A stretch of DNA of 64,000 nucleotides, from positions 60,279,505 through 60,343,504 of the forward strand of contig CM069436.1 in assembly GCA_035610365.1 (NCBI GenBank). The letters are read 5' to 3'. The position numbers and the translations under genes are program-made. The notes beneath the pieces are model-generated. The model did no database searches. It was given only the letters and a program-made list of their open reading frames with translations, and had not been told where the DNA came from. This document shows positions 32,215 through 44,935 of this stretch, piece by piece. The first letter of the stretch is position 1. Each line of letters begins with the position of its first letter. The stretch is from Aquatica leii (Eukaryota > Arthropoda > Insecta > Coleoptera > Lampyridae).

Positions 32215-32363
32215 TTTCAGGAAATTATTTTATTTTTTTTTGTTTGTTTTATTTCGTTATTTTTATATAGAATGGAGAAGTAATTTATAGCATTAAATAT
32301 AACAAATACTATTGCAAAATAAATAAATAGGTTTAATCAACTTAATGGGGCTATTTGTGGGAT
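32208..32363 (-). CDS. atp8: ATP synthase F0 subunit 8
   Basis: 51 codons plus TAA, starting with ATC as IPQMAPLSWL, the signature N-terminus of insect ATP8, then one hydrophobic helix and a basic, Lys-rich tail ending W-K-W. It is a peripheral membrane component of ATP synthase. The start is fixed by the IPQM motif and the adjoining tRNA-Asp. Confidence 0.93.
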
Positions 32364-32426
32364 CAAAAATTACTATTATAGTTATTTTAACTTGACAAGT
32401 TAATGTTATAGATTAACTAAATTTTT
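32364..32426 (-). tRNA. trnD: Mitochondrial tRNA-Asp (GTC)
   Basis: Acceptor AAAAATT pairs with AATTTTT; anticodon GTC in ACTTGTCAAG. Confidence 0.92.
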
Positions 32427-32496
32427 CATTAGAAGTAATTGCTAATCTACTATTATGTGGTTTAAGAGACCAATACTTGCTTTCAGTCATCTAATG
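32427..32496 (-). tRNA. trnK: Mitochondrial tRNA-Lys (CTT)
   Basis: Acceptor CATTAGA pairs with TCTAATG; anticodon CTT in TCTCTTAAA. Confidence 0.92.
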
Positions 32497-33175
32497 AAAG
32501 ATTTTTTACTCATTCAATAAAATATTTAGGTAAAATTCTTTCTACAACAATTGGTATAAATCTATGGTTTGTTCCACAAATTTCTGAACATTGACCAAAA
32601 AATACACCAATTCGATTTATATAAAAGGTTGTTTGATTTAATCGTCCAGGTGTAGCATCAATCTTTATTCTGGAGGAAGGAATTGTCCAGGAATGAATTA
32701 CATCTGATGATGAGACTATTATACGAATTTGGGTATTAACTGGAAGGATTAATCGATTATCTACTTCTAATAAACGAAATGAAAAGTTGTTTTGCTCATC
32801 TGAGGGAATTATATATGAATCAAATTCTGCTTTTTTAAAATCTGAAAGTTCATATGATCAATATCATTGATGTCCTATTGATTTTACAGAGACTAAAGGT
32901 AAATTAATTTCATCTAGTAAATATAATAATTGTAGTCTTGGGAGTGCAATGAAAATTAATGTAATTGCAGGAGCAATTGTCCAAATTAATTCAATTATTT
33001 GTCCTTCAAGAAGAAGTCGATTAATATATTTATTGATTATAACCGATAAGATGATATAAAGAACAACTAAAGTAATTATTACTAGAATTATTATTGTATG
33101 GTCATGGAAGAATGTTAATTGTTCTATTAAAGGAGAAATTCTATCTTGAGAATTAAAGTTTATTCAAGTTGCCAT
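32497..33175 (-). CDS. cox2: Cytochrome c oxidase subunit II
   Basis: Carries the CuA centre that takes electrons from cytochrome c. ATG at 33173-33175, 226 codons, then an incomplete stop T against tRNA-Lys. Open under code 5. Two N-terminal helices are followed by the periplasmic domain: GHQWYWSYELSDF (aromatic block), [11 protein letters not shown] with a copper His, and [19 protein letters not shown] with the Cys-Cys-His CuA ligands. Normal length. Confidence 0.95.
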
Positions 33176-33176
33176 T

Positions 33177-33240
33177 TTCTAAAAAAAGTTAAACTTTATA
33201 TATGGGTCTTAAATCCATTGCACTATTCTGCCATATTAGA
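33177..33240 (-). tRNA. trnL2: Mitochondrial tRNA-Leu (TAA, UUR)
   Basis: Acceptor TCTAATA pairs with TTTTAGA (one mismatch); anticodon TAA in ATTTAAGAC. It sits between COX1 and COX2 in the insect position. Confidence 0.92.
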
Positions 33241-34771
<1,531 letters not shown>

Positions 34772-34772
34772 A

Positions 34773-34836
34773 AGTAAAATGACCGAGAGTTAGGTGATAA
34801 ATTGTAAATTTATTTACGGAGTAAATCCTTTTACTA
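34773..34836 (+). tRNA. trnY: Mitochondrial tRNA-Tyr (GTA)
   Basis: Acceptor AGTAAAA pairs with TTTTACT; anticodon GTA in AATTGTAAAT. Confidence 0.9.
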
Positions 34837-34898
34837 GTTTTGTATTCAATTATGATTTTAAATTGCAAATTTAAAGGTGATTTTTAAATCCAAAACTT
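34836..34898 (+). tRNA. trnC: Mitochondrial tRNA-Cys (GCA)
   Basis: Acceptor AGTTTTG pairs with CAAAACT; anticodon GCA in AATTGCAAAT. It is the last mitochondrial feature of the block. Confidence 0.9.
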
Positions 34899-35089
34899 AA
34901 ATTTACTTAGTCTTGAAATTTCTACTTACGTTACAAGTTGCAAGCTGTAACGTCTTACAAAACGTCAGTTTGTTTGGGTTCACGAACGACAATACGGCAA
35001 AGGCCAAGTTTTACTTCTTGTTTTAGCTCTCAAGGAAAGACTAGGATCAAGTTTAAAAAGTCTAGGTATTTAACTACAACGCGGTCTAA

Positions 35090-35490
35090 GCCGAAAGTCG
35101 CTTATAATCATAGATCTAGACATTCATAATTGTGTGATGTGAAAACAGCGTTTTTAAACGGATTTTTAGAAAAAAAATGTATATATAAATCACTGTAAGG
35201 TTTTATCAAATCAAATGATTGTAACAAAGTTTTAAAGTTGAAAAAAGCAATTTATGGGCTAAAACAAACTTCTAGGGCTTGGTAAAAAACGATTAAAAAA
35301 TGTTTAATTAATTTAGAATATAAGAAATCAGAAATAGAACCTTGTTTGTTTATAAAAATTCAAGTGTTAGTGTTAATATTCTAGCTTTATATGTTGACGA
35401 TTTTTTAATTTTTTTAAATGATAAAGAAGAAATGTTTTTGAAAAAGGAATTAGGTTTAAGATTTAATTTTGATAAGGCTAATAATGCATT
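35090..35490 (+). pseudogene. Copia reverse transcriptase fragment
   Basis: Across small frame changes the plus strand reads DLDIHNC, DVKTAFLNGFLEKK, LKLKKAIYGLKQTSRAW, YKKSEIEPCLFIKI and LYVDDFLIFLNDKEEMFLKK, the central copia RT blocks with the YVDD site intact. It stops at about 35490. It has the same orientation as the copia gag/integrase piece at 19060-20500 and covers the next part of the polyprotein, so the two may be halves of one element now separated by the mitochondrial block and a piggyBac fragment. Confidence 0.85.
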
Positions 35491-35778
35491 TTCACATTTA
35501 CATTGACATTGTTTGTTACCTTACAATGTTTATACGTTGTGATTTTAGCTCACGGTTTATTCAAAACTTTTTTGAATTACGCGGGTATAAAATCAGCTTT
35601 CAACGTTTCCATCTCTATAGCCATTTACTTACTATGAGTTTCTTTCTAATTACATAGTAAAAAGAATATCTTGATAAATTTAGTTTAAATTACATAGCAA
35701 CTCGTTGAGCGTAGAAAAACCATGTTGCCAAATAACAAAAGTATCATAAACGAATCTGTAGCAGCACTTTGGTTTTAG

Positions 35779-36250
35779 TTAAAATGTGGATAAAGATGTT
35801 TTCTCAAAATCTTCCATAAATGCATTAGCAAAAGTCGGTAAAAGCGGAGAACCTGTGAAGGCTCTGAATATTTGTGAGTAAAACTTTTCTTGTAAAGTAA
35901 AATATGTAGAGGACAAACATTTCTCAACAATAAGTACTACCTCGCTTGAAATATTGTTCTCGCTGACTAAAGATCTAATAATGTTAATTAAATCAGGTAC
36001 CGGCACATTAGTAAACAAAGACTTGACATTAAAACTAACCAGATTGTCAGTCGGTTGCTAACGAAAATTGTGCAACTTCTGAACAAAATCTCCCGAATTG
36101 AGTAGAAATAATTCAATCTTCCCTGCTAAATGTTTAATAAACTTGCAAGATATTTAGATACCTTATAAGTAGGTGAATTTATCGCGCTGACAATAGGTCT
36201 AAGAAGAAAATTAGCCTTATAAATTTTAGGTAATTTGTAAAATCAAGTTG
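35779..36250 (-). pseudogene. Penelope-like reverse transcriptase fragment
   Basis: Minus strand: [36 protein letters not shown]-like residues, LVSFNVKSLFTNVPVPDLI, VEKCLSSTYFTLQEKFYSQI and FTGSPLLPTFANAFMEDFEK. These are the early blocks of Penelope RT in correct order. The first catalytic Asp (SFDVKSLFTN in the family) is Asn. It has several stops and ends before the YVDD block. It is a different family from the element at 1528-3774. Confidence 0.85.
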
Positions 36251-36271
36251 TTTTAGATCTGGTCAGAGGCC

Positions 36272-36312
36272 GGTCTATAAAAGCGAGACGTCACGGCGCA
36301 ATCAATCAGTTT
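36272..36312 (+). promoter_or_regulatory. TATA-Inr core promoter candidate
   Basis: TCTATAAAAGCG at 36275-36285 is followed 32 bases on from its TATA by an arthropod initiator-type TCAGT (36306-36310). Spacing is as in Pol II core promoters. It faces away from the Penelope fragment, and no gene lies just downstream. Confidence 0.4.
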
Positions 36313-36473
36313 GTTCCGGGTTTTAAAGATGTTCGCTGCAAAATGTAACAAAAGTTTACCTTGTCTGATAACGACAAGACGGAAATTATCCAGAATGGAA
36401 AATTGTATTACTAATGCAACCCGTAGAAACTTGAATGCTAAAATAATAGTATTTTCAAAATTTGGAAATTGAA

Positions 36474-36968
36474 CTATACAGGGCGAGGCGCCGTATACGC
36501 CACGGTCATTATACCAGAACGTGTTTGAATTTCAAAATATTTTTTTTACAGGTATATACAGAATCTTTGAGACACAATTTAAAAATATTTTTGATGACAC
36601 ATGGTGTTTATAAAAAAAGATCCATATCAAAGTTATGTTTTTTTTTAATGGAACACCCAGTATTTTAATTATTTTATAGATTCTAGGGATAAAATAAATG
36701 CAAGTTACAATAAAATTCCATATGCCTAAAACCTACTGTTTTTGAGAAATAACAATTTTTAATTAAAATTTGAATTAAAAAAACTGATTTTCATCATCTG
36801 CTGAAAGAAAAAAGATTAGACCGTAACTAATGTTTACATGAGAGATGTATGCATAAAATGACATAGATTTTTTTATTATAAAATCATACACGATAGTTAA
36901 AAAAGTACCAGTAATTTTGGCACAGATTTTTACTAATAACTGTCTTATTTCAAATAGCACACTCTGTA
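36474..36968. repeat. Probable MITE with TACAGGG-type ends
   Basis: The left end TATACAGGGCGAGGCG and the right end, read inward, TACAGAGTGTGCTATTTGAAAT resemble each other and the common insect repeat ends of the form TACAGGGTGT. About 490 bp, AT-rich, no coding. An internal AATGGAACACCCAGTAT suggests nested copies. Confidence 0.4.
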
Positions 36969-38470
36969 TGTAATGGCATAAAAAACTTGAAGTTACGATA
37001 AGTCATTTGAAACTTTGTATGTAGGTAACAAAGGAGGAATGTTACTAGGTCATTTACTTTGTGGGTAAGTAACGGAGGAGGAGTAAAACACATGCCTAGC
37101 ACACGCGGAAAAAAGTCCCTCTTCCTCCTCGTCCTGTGTAACACGTAGATCAATCCATAACTCTGTGTAAATCAATCAAGAAGACATACTTCATTAAGTA
37201 GGTCAAAAAGAAGTGCTTCTTTTTCTGTCACAGAACTTTCCAACTTATCCTATTAAAATGAGAACATTCCAACTTACCACAAATGTCATTAAGCAATAGA
37301 ATCAGATAATAAAACAATTTGGAAATATGTGTCAGAGCAAATATACCACACACGTATAAAATATGGATAAAAATCGGTTACCAAACTCATTCTTTTGCCA
37401 GATAATTTTACCGCTCATTACGTCATTACATTTCATGCAGTTTATGTTGTTTTAGTCCTATACAGTGGCGTAGCTAGGAAAAGAGTTAAGGGATTATTTT
37501 ATTCCTACTGCATACTTAGACTTGTATTTTTTCGAACTACTAGTCTTATATATAATTGTGCAAATTTGCTGTAACTAATTTTGTTAATTAGTTCTAGTGT
37601 CGCATTACCAGTAATAAGCTGTGTACTTTAAGTTTTTTTTTGGAAGTAGGGGAGGTTCACAGGAAGTATGCTTAAGGGCGCCAGAGCTGATCCAAAGTAA
37701 CACTTCTGTCTTGCTCACGACAGACGGTCCAAACTTGTAACCCAATTAAAGGTTCGTACTCCTTATACTCGGCTGTTCGAGTAGCCCAAATTAGTTAGTC
37801 GATAACAATAACCACAGGAGAGAGAAAATTAACAAGAGAGCTTAACGATTTTAATCACTTTAAGATGTGAATGACAAGCAATAACAAGAATATATGAACT
37901 TTCTACATTCATCCGTACTTGGAAGATTTTTAAATATAAGTAACAAATATCACAGCTTTAACTTAGTAGAGTAGCAGATTAACCGCTATACATTAAATTC
38001 TCAATTCATAAATACTAGAACTAATACTAAGCATTAACAAGTGTAGCAAACTTTGATTTCGAAACACAAACGGTTTACAGGATTTTATAGAAGATTTAGT
38101 ACGTGAATGCCCGCAGTATCGGCAACACACAATACACCTTTAAAGTAAGTCGAAGTAAATATTCTTCACCCACACACAGTATGCGATACAGTAAAATGAA
38201 TGATTACAGTTACCTTATTGGTAGATAAGCAATAGTACATATATCTACGATCGTTAATATGGATCAAAATTCTGTGAGTAATTTTCGTGACAACGATATA
38301 CACAAAAAAATCAATTAAATCAACTCACCCGAAGTCCAGTTTCCACTATCGTGAAGAAAACGTTTGCTCCCTCCAGTGGCCTGTGATAATTATTTAACCG
38401 CAAATCGTGTCACACACCAACTCACAAAGAATATTAAGCTAAAACAATTAGTATTAATAATTCATTAAGT
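36969..38470. other. Gene-free interval with isolated element end
   Basis: No coding region was supported. CAGTGGCGTAGCTAGG at 37465-37480 looks like one end of a hAT-type transposon, but the matching opposite end was not found nearby. Confidence 0.4.
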
Positions 38471-38640
38471 ATTGTATAAAAACCCGGTGCATCGAATACT
38501 GTACGTAGCAAATCAGAACAGGTGGCTGATAACACAATCGACGTCTGTATTTAACATTATATAGGACCCCAGTGCATCGAATAAGGTAAGTAGTAATTTA
38601 GAACAGGTGGCTGATAACACAATCGACTAATACACAGGTA
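38471..38640. repeat. Tandem duplication of an 85-bp TATA-bearing unit
   Basis: Two copies (38471-38555 and 38556-38640) share a TATA-like start (GTATAAAAACCCGGTGCATCG and TATATAGGACCCCAGTGCATCG) and a long identical stretch GAACAGGTGGCTGATAACAC. No coding sequence adjoins. It may be promoter DNA of an LTR, since TGTTACTACCTGTG on the minus strand just beyond would suit an LTR edge. Confidence 0.65.
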
Positions 38641-39771
38641 GTAACATCTCCCACGATAAGGCTTATCGAGACCTCGTTTTCGTGGCGTAGAAAACGCTTT
38701 CCAAAAGCGTATGTGTGCGGTAACGTTATTTCTTAGTAAGAATTACTATTCACCATTCCTTTATTGAAAACGTACATGTGCTCGAAGCGGATAAAAAATG
38801 GCTGTTCAAGGAAGAAAGAATTACAAACTAATTTTAACAAAACGACACCAATTATCTTACCCTGTGGCGACTCAAATATTTTATGCACTTAATGTAATTA
38901 CAATTTGATTTCCATTATTCCGGATGGTATTGGAAGAAATTACTTAAGACGCACCGACCATTTTAGACAATCGACAGCTTCGCAAGTTTGTCGTAAAAAT
39001 GACGAACAAGAATCGGTAGAGGGCGTCAAAACCGGAATCTAATTTCAATTCAATATACAGAGTCGTCCGTAATGAAAATTTCGTACGTAACAAGTTACAT
39101 TCTAAAAAAACGTAAAGAGATACTTTTGAAAAGATACCTTAACTAAATATTTAAATTTGAAAGATGCCGATCAATACACAAGTCACTGTTTTTGAAAACC
39201 ATCAGCTATTTTACTAACGCATGCAAGGGCTAGTATGATTACATTAAAGAGGCATGGTAGCTGTAGGAACACCAGCGTTGTGGAGGGATATTTAGAAACA
39301 ATATCGCATTTAAAGTAAGAGTCTCAAAAATTCTAGCTGGAGAGTCTTCTGTTTCATGCTTGCATATCAAAGTTATTTACTTATTAAGACAGGGACTTTA
39401 TTAATATCCGTAACTCACTTTACATTGACACTCTTAACTATTCAGAAATATTTGTGTTTTCTGTGGGTAAGTATTGAATAACAGCTGTAATTTTGAGGTT
39501 ATTTAATTTTTGTAATTTTATATTAACATCATTTTACAATGTTTAATATTTGACAAGATAAAATTATTGTAATGATACATTTTTGCAATGATACCCACAT
39601 TCCCAATGGAACTTAGTCGTACCTTAAAGTTGCAAGCAAACTTTACAATACTTTCCGACAACATAAACAAGTCTTAATAAATCGGTATCAAAATTAGCTG
39701 TGGCTATAAGTATAAGCTCATTCTAAATTAAATTTTTAATTTATAAGCATTCAATATTTTGGATTGTCAGT

Positions 39772-40876
39772 AAAAACTTGACACAAAGCATTAAAAAAAC
39801 AAGGTTTATTAAGAGCTACGTGTTTTCAACTTTTTGTACCGCGTACAATTTTTGTGAATAGTTTAATCACCATTTAAATCACGATAGCTGTTGGATTTAA
39901 TTTTCTTTACAAACAAGACATGGTTTCATTTAAGTCAGCTCAAAATTATCGTACTTATGCAACCGAAAATTTACATGCATTTGTGAAAATTACGATTGCA
40001 ACCTTCAAAAGTTGGTTAATGGATTGCAATGTTAACGAGAAAGATAATTGGTCAAATAGTTGTTTACAATACTGTAAACGAAGAACGTTATCTTGATATT
40101 TTAAGTCAATTTTTTAAACAGCTAGAGTTATTGCTTCCCAATCAAATTGCAATTCATCTCGGAGAGCTTCCTGTGTCTGTGGAGGATGCGCCAAGTTTTT
40201 GAGATTTCTAACCATAATATTCCATACGTGTTCAATAGGCGAAAAGTCGGGAGATCTAGATGACAATAGTAAAAGATTACCATTGGCTTCTTTGAATCGG
40301 TTCATAGAGTAGCTATGTAGAAACGGGCATTATACTGCTGGAAAAGTGGGTTTTCTGCCTGCTAAAGAAATGGAAGAATATAAGGTTCTACCACCTCGTT
40401 AACATATCGCTAAGCGTTTATGCTTTGGATAAATAGTAAACGAGACTTACTACCATAAGGTATAGCACCGATACCATAATCCCCTTAGTATGGTGTACAT
40501 AGCGCTCAATAGAAAATTGAACGGGCATTTTTCTGCTAGAGTTCAGAATCTTACAATTGCTTAATAAATGGAAGAAGTTCGGTTAAAACGATTTGCAATG
40601 TCCTTGTACGAAAAACCACTTTTACTTATGCCAACAGTTCGACTTCTGTCAAATGTACTTAATTAGTGATAATTTTTACGTTTTTGCACTGTAGGCATAA
40701 ACGCACGTTAAACAGAAGAACCACAAGAAATAATATTTAAATTAACCAAGACTCGCACGAAATACACGCAACAATAAAGTAGTAGAAATTAAAAAAAAAC
40801 AGATATGCCATTACCACTTGATTTGTTTGAATAAAATTTTACTACCTCTGAGTAGCTAAATCTTTTGTCAAGTTTA
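39772..40876 (-). mobile_element. Tc1-like DNA transposon remnant
   Basis: Flanked by short inverted ends AAACTTGACACAAAG (39774-39788) and CTTTTGTCAAGTTT (40862-40875). The interior encodes pieces of a Tc1/IS630 transposase on the minus strand. About 1.1 kb, against 1.6 kb for complete Tc1-like elements, so it is internally deleted. Confidence 0.7.
40106..40680 (-). pseudogene. Tc1-like transposase pieces
   Basis: The helix-turn-helix SRTVGISKSGFSYKDIANRF lies at about 40570-40650. It is followed, in other frames, by YGIGAIPYGSKSRLLFIQS, RYVNEVVEPYILPFL, a QQYNARFYIA block (QDNAR in the family, the Asp changed to Tyr) and RSPDFSPIEHVWNIMVRNLK, which retains the final catalytic DSPIEH-type block. 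The DNA-binding domain is joined almost directly to the catalytic part. Inactive. Confidence 0.8.
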
Positions 40877-40880
40877 TTTT

Positions 40881-43016
40881 ATATCGTTTTTAAGCTAAAA
40901 CTAACTCGCATGAAACATTGTTCTTTTTATGTTTCCGTTTGTTTTGATGTATTTTACAGGCATCGTCCGGAAAATTTATCCAGACTAGGCCGGCAAGTGT
41001 AGTAGAATTTTATAACTAGAAGTTGGCACTAATGCAAATCATTAATGTATTGCGTTATCTGCCATTTGTGTCAGATTTATTATTACTATCATAAATCTAA
41101 GCTTGGAGACTATGAGCACGAACAACTACTTTAGATTTTTTTTCAATTAAGACAGAAGATAAAAATAAACAAATGAAGGAAATAAATTAAACGCGTCATA
41201 ATTTATCAAAAATAAATTTTGTTTGAGAAATTCATAAACGTACTACAGAAACTTATAACGTTAAAGTTTAAACAGGAGCATATAAATTTACACTCCAACG
41301 TGTTTCTATTAAACAATAAAAGAATTTGGCAAACAGCCGCACCTATAAATAAAATAAATAGAGCAATAGTGTAGTAATGGCCGAAGTTAGCCTCTAATTA
41401 CTTTAATCCAGCATCGTAATCAATCTATTATAGTTCCGTGGGCTACATCATTGCTACACGGAGCTAACTTATAGCACGGTTAGTTTACAGAGAACATTTT
41501 AATTAACGTGATTAGGTACTCCGTTCAGACTTGTGTACACAAATAAATTAACTTTAAAACTGAATTAATTGCTTCTTGCGTTTAGGACGGCGTAGAGAAT
41601 TACGAAGCTTGTTGAGAATTAGACTTGTTGAAATTTCTCATTCTGTCTTGTTGTTGAACTCACTTTAAACCAACTTCTATTTACTTAAATACATTAAACA
41701 TTACTACACAGATCAATTTAGATAATACAATTTAATAAATTGCGCTACTTGAGCTTGTTTGCCAAGGAAATTAATTAAAGAGCGTTCGCATTTATATTTC
41801 CACAGGCCAAAGTTAAAAAAACCGCCTAAATTAAAACAAAAACTCTATTTCTGCAACCACCGAAAAAAACCACATCTAAATGCCAACATCAGAACAAATT
41901 GCAGGGTAGAATATTTCCTCTTTCCTTGTTGCCCCATCTCAGTACAAACCAGAGCAAATATTTACTCAACTCCGCTCACAAAATTAAGTGGAATTGAAAT
42001 GGACTCCAAAGGTAAACTGACGAGGTCTGCGTTGAATAGACGAAGTTGGAACGACGAGCAATGCAAGCGAATACAGTTACAAAATTTAAAAAACATTTCA
42101 TTTCGAAATTAAGTACATTCAAAATACACAACTTCAATCTTTAATGCACCAATCTATTTCATAACACTACTTCGTCACACTTTTAATAGTAATTACATTG
42201 ATTCTGCGTTAAACATTAAACCAAAACATTTCAGTTCTTTGTTCTAACTATGAATAATTTTTTAAACGCTTGTTTAACATTATTTCTTCCCTGAATTTCA
42301 TTATATAAACCGTTGTTTGCTTTGGAAAGCTCTCGGCTTATATTAATAATGGTTCAAACAATTAGTTAAACATTAGGCTGCTTTACTACTCGGTACTTGT
42401 AATTAACTGTTGAATTAATTATAAATCTCGTATTAAGTTGGTACCTTGCGGGTATTTCTATAAAATCAAACAAAATAATCCTTAATTAGAGTAATTTATC
42501 TTTATTAAGAATTTTTTCTTTTTTATTTATTTTGTTTGGTAAAATGTTATAATGCTATTTTATATTTATCACTATAGGCCTTAATTTATGTGATTGCAGA
42601 GTATTTCTTATATCACAGTTATGGTTACTACCACTACTACTACTATATAGATTTTCTTAACCTAAGCGTTTCCGAACAAAAAACTATTAGGGCTCTTATT
42701 AAAATTTTGAGGCCCAATATCATACCTCGTTTGTGTGAAAGTAAGTTAAATAGTATTTATTGTGTGTGATAAATTGACTCGATTAATTAGTTTCTACTTC
42801 TTCTTCCTCTCCCTTTCTCTACTCTAATAGTTAGTTTGAGTATGACCTTGATGTGACCGTCAAAAATCACCGTGAGTTTTACTTGTCATATGCCATTTGA
42901 CCAATTAATTACCTGAACAACCTGACTCTTATTTTATTATTATTCTATTTGTGTTAACAAACCTACCGCCTAAACTAGTAGTAAATGTAAATTTATAAAA
43001 GTGACCAAATATATTA
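40881..43016. other. Gene-free interval
   Basis: AT-rich sequence without supported genes. A 117-codon frame at 41759-42112 begins at TTG, is basic and low in complexity, and shows no domain. Confidence 0.4.
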
Positions 43017-43018
43017 TA

Positions 43019-43731
43019 CCGTGTGTCCCGGAAATTCGGAACATACAGATTAACATGAAGAATTTGAACATTTCGATTTAGATGTCCCTAAAGTGTGTTT
43101 AAGATATTGCTAGTATCAGAACATATGACTATGTGTACCAGAGAACGTTTTGCGTAATAATTTTCAAAATTCAGTAACAAATATCAAATATATTTACAAA
43201 AATGTATCGCGTGGTAAAAAGCTTAGTTTAAAATACAGATGAAAAAACGTATTAGTAATAGTCACTTTGGTCTAGTGACATCAATCGTATGACTGCGGTA
43301 ATATCGCCGCTACGTACGAAGGTTCAAATCCCAATCCAGTTTTTTTTTAGTTGTATTATTATTTTAAACGAACGACGATTAATTTTAATAGTAAAAAAAC
43401 ATAAATAAACGTGTAAATTGTTTTTATTAAACTTATAATGGATTTATTAAAATATTATTTAAAGTTTAGTTACAATGAAATGATACCTGCTATTTTTTAT
43501 AGTTATTTATTTGCTTAAAAGATAATAAAATTTTTTTGGTAGGTACATTTTAATTTATAACAATAAATGAATTAAATGGTTGACATTAGTAAAGACAGAT
43601 ACTAAGATACTAATAGACAATCATCATCGTGTTTGAATCAACTCCCAGATAAATGTTTATGGTGGTTCTGAAAATAACCGATTAAGATGGTTTGCTTAAA
43701 TCAAATGTTTAAAAAGCTCTCCGTTTTATAG
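43019..43731. repeat. Left long TIR
   Basis: Inverted copy of about 44936-45627, roughly 80-85 percent similar by eye. It contains the tRNA-like unit at 43262-43349. Confidence 0.85.
43262..43349 (+). ncRNA. tRNA-like Pol III unit in left TIR
   Basis: An A-box-like TTTGGTCTAGTGAC (43266-43279) is followed about 43 bases later by GGTTCAAATCC (43321-43331), an exact match to the B-box consensus GGTTCRANNCC, then CAATCCAG and a T9 run, a Pol III terminator. An intervening GCGG-TAATAT-CGCCGC can pair. No convincing acceptor stem, so it is tRNA-derived and not a tRNA gene. Confidence 0.6.
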
Positions 43732-43834
43732 TAGACAGTAGCCGAGCTGCCGAGCATTAATTTTATGGCATTTTTCGTGAAATGTGATCTTCAAATTCTC
43801 TAAAAAATGAGAGCGATTTTGATAAATCCTGTTT

Positions 43835-44700
43835 TTAAGATGACCCCACAAAAAAATCGCAAGGTGCTAGGTTAGGTGATCGTAGCGGCCAGTGAGCTTG
43901 CCCGCGTGAGCTAATAACACCATGGAAGGTATTTGCTAAATATTGCCGAATAATCACCAAGTTGTGTGCGGGACAGCCGTTCCATTGGAACCAAACTTTT
44001 TGCTGCAAATCTTCCACTGTCGTTTGTAATGCTGGAACTATCCTATTCTTGAGCAATTTCAATAAAGAAGTGGCCAAAATTTCTGTTATGGAACAATCCG
44101 ACCCACACATTTACTTTTTGAGTATACTGGATCCGCAGTGCCACCGTCATGTTAGGGTTTTCACGTGCCCAGATTCTGCAGTTTTGTGTATTAGGTGTAT
44201 TGTGTAAAGTGAATGTGCTTTCACCGGTGAAAACAACGTTACGCGAGAAATCCCTCTTGGCATTGCATGTTTTCTACATTTCTTCACAAAACTCTACCCT
44301 AGAGTTGTTATCGCCAGTTTGCAACTCTTGGCATCTACGAAGTTTGTAGAGTTTGTATCGTTGTTTTCGAAGAATGCGTTGTACCACTGATTTTGGAACT
44401 TCCGTTTTTACCTGAACACTATGCACCGATGTTTTATTTATAATGGAAACTGCTGTTAACACAACTTTTGTATTCCTTACTTCTAATTCTTGTAGTGATT
44501 TAGGCACATCATCACTACGGATTCTAACAGATTCAGTTAGCAAAAACTTATTCACGATTCTTTCGAAAGTCGAGTAACTCGGCATATTTTCAAACATTCT
44601 TGCGAATTTTTGTTGTATTTCACGGCAACTGCTTCCACCAAAATGCAAACGAATAACAAATATTCGCTGCTCTAAAGATAAACTCTCTATTATTTATACA
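43835..44700 (-). pseudogene. mariner-superfamily transposase (DDE)
   Basis: N-terminal helix-turn-helix RLHFGGSSCREIQQKFARMF and a linker with VPKSVVQRILRKQRYKLYKL at 44274-44700. The catalytic part in another frame has VNVWVGLFHNRNF, WFQWNGCPAHN and WPLRSPNLAPCDFF. In relatives these last two read FQQDGAPAH and RSPDLTPCDFF: both the Asp of the second block and the Asp of SPD are Asn here, so activity is lost. At least two frameshifts are present. The transposase is oriented toward the left TIR. Confidence 0.85.
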
Positions 44701-44935
44701 AATGTATAACACAATATTGAAACTAATTACAAAGCGCATACTATTTAAACAACAAACAGGAAAAACTTTACACGCAGTGTAAAATCTACTAAGTATCAGA
44801 TATTTCGGATGTTCCATTGTTTTTCGACGCCTGCAGCCGCCGCCTTACGTTTTGTTTAATTGTAGGTAGACGTAATTTCTGATTTTTCATGTCATACCTA
44901 CAATAGGAAAGAATGGAATTTTTACGCAAATGTGA

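Noticed and set aside
34899..34945. Possible tRNA-Trp remnant after tRNA-Cys
   Set aside because: No TCA anticodon at the expected distance, and no acceptor pairing; the sequence does not fit and was treated as nuclear flank.
36775..37153. Two short minus-strand frames of 61 and 67 codons
   Set aside because: They straddle the right edge of the probable MITE and show no conserved features.
41759..42112. 117-codon open frame on the plus strand
   Set aside because: It starts at TTG, is basic and of low complexity, shows no domain or splice context, and looks like chance.
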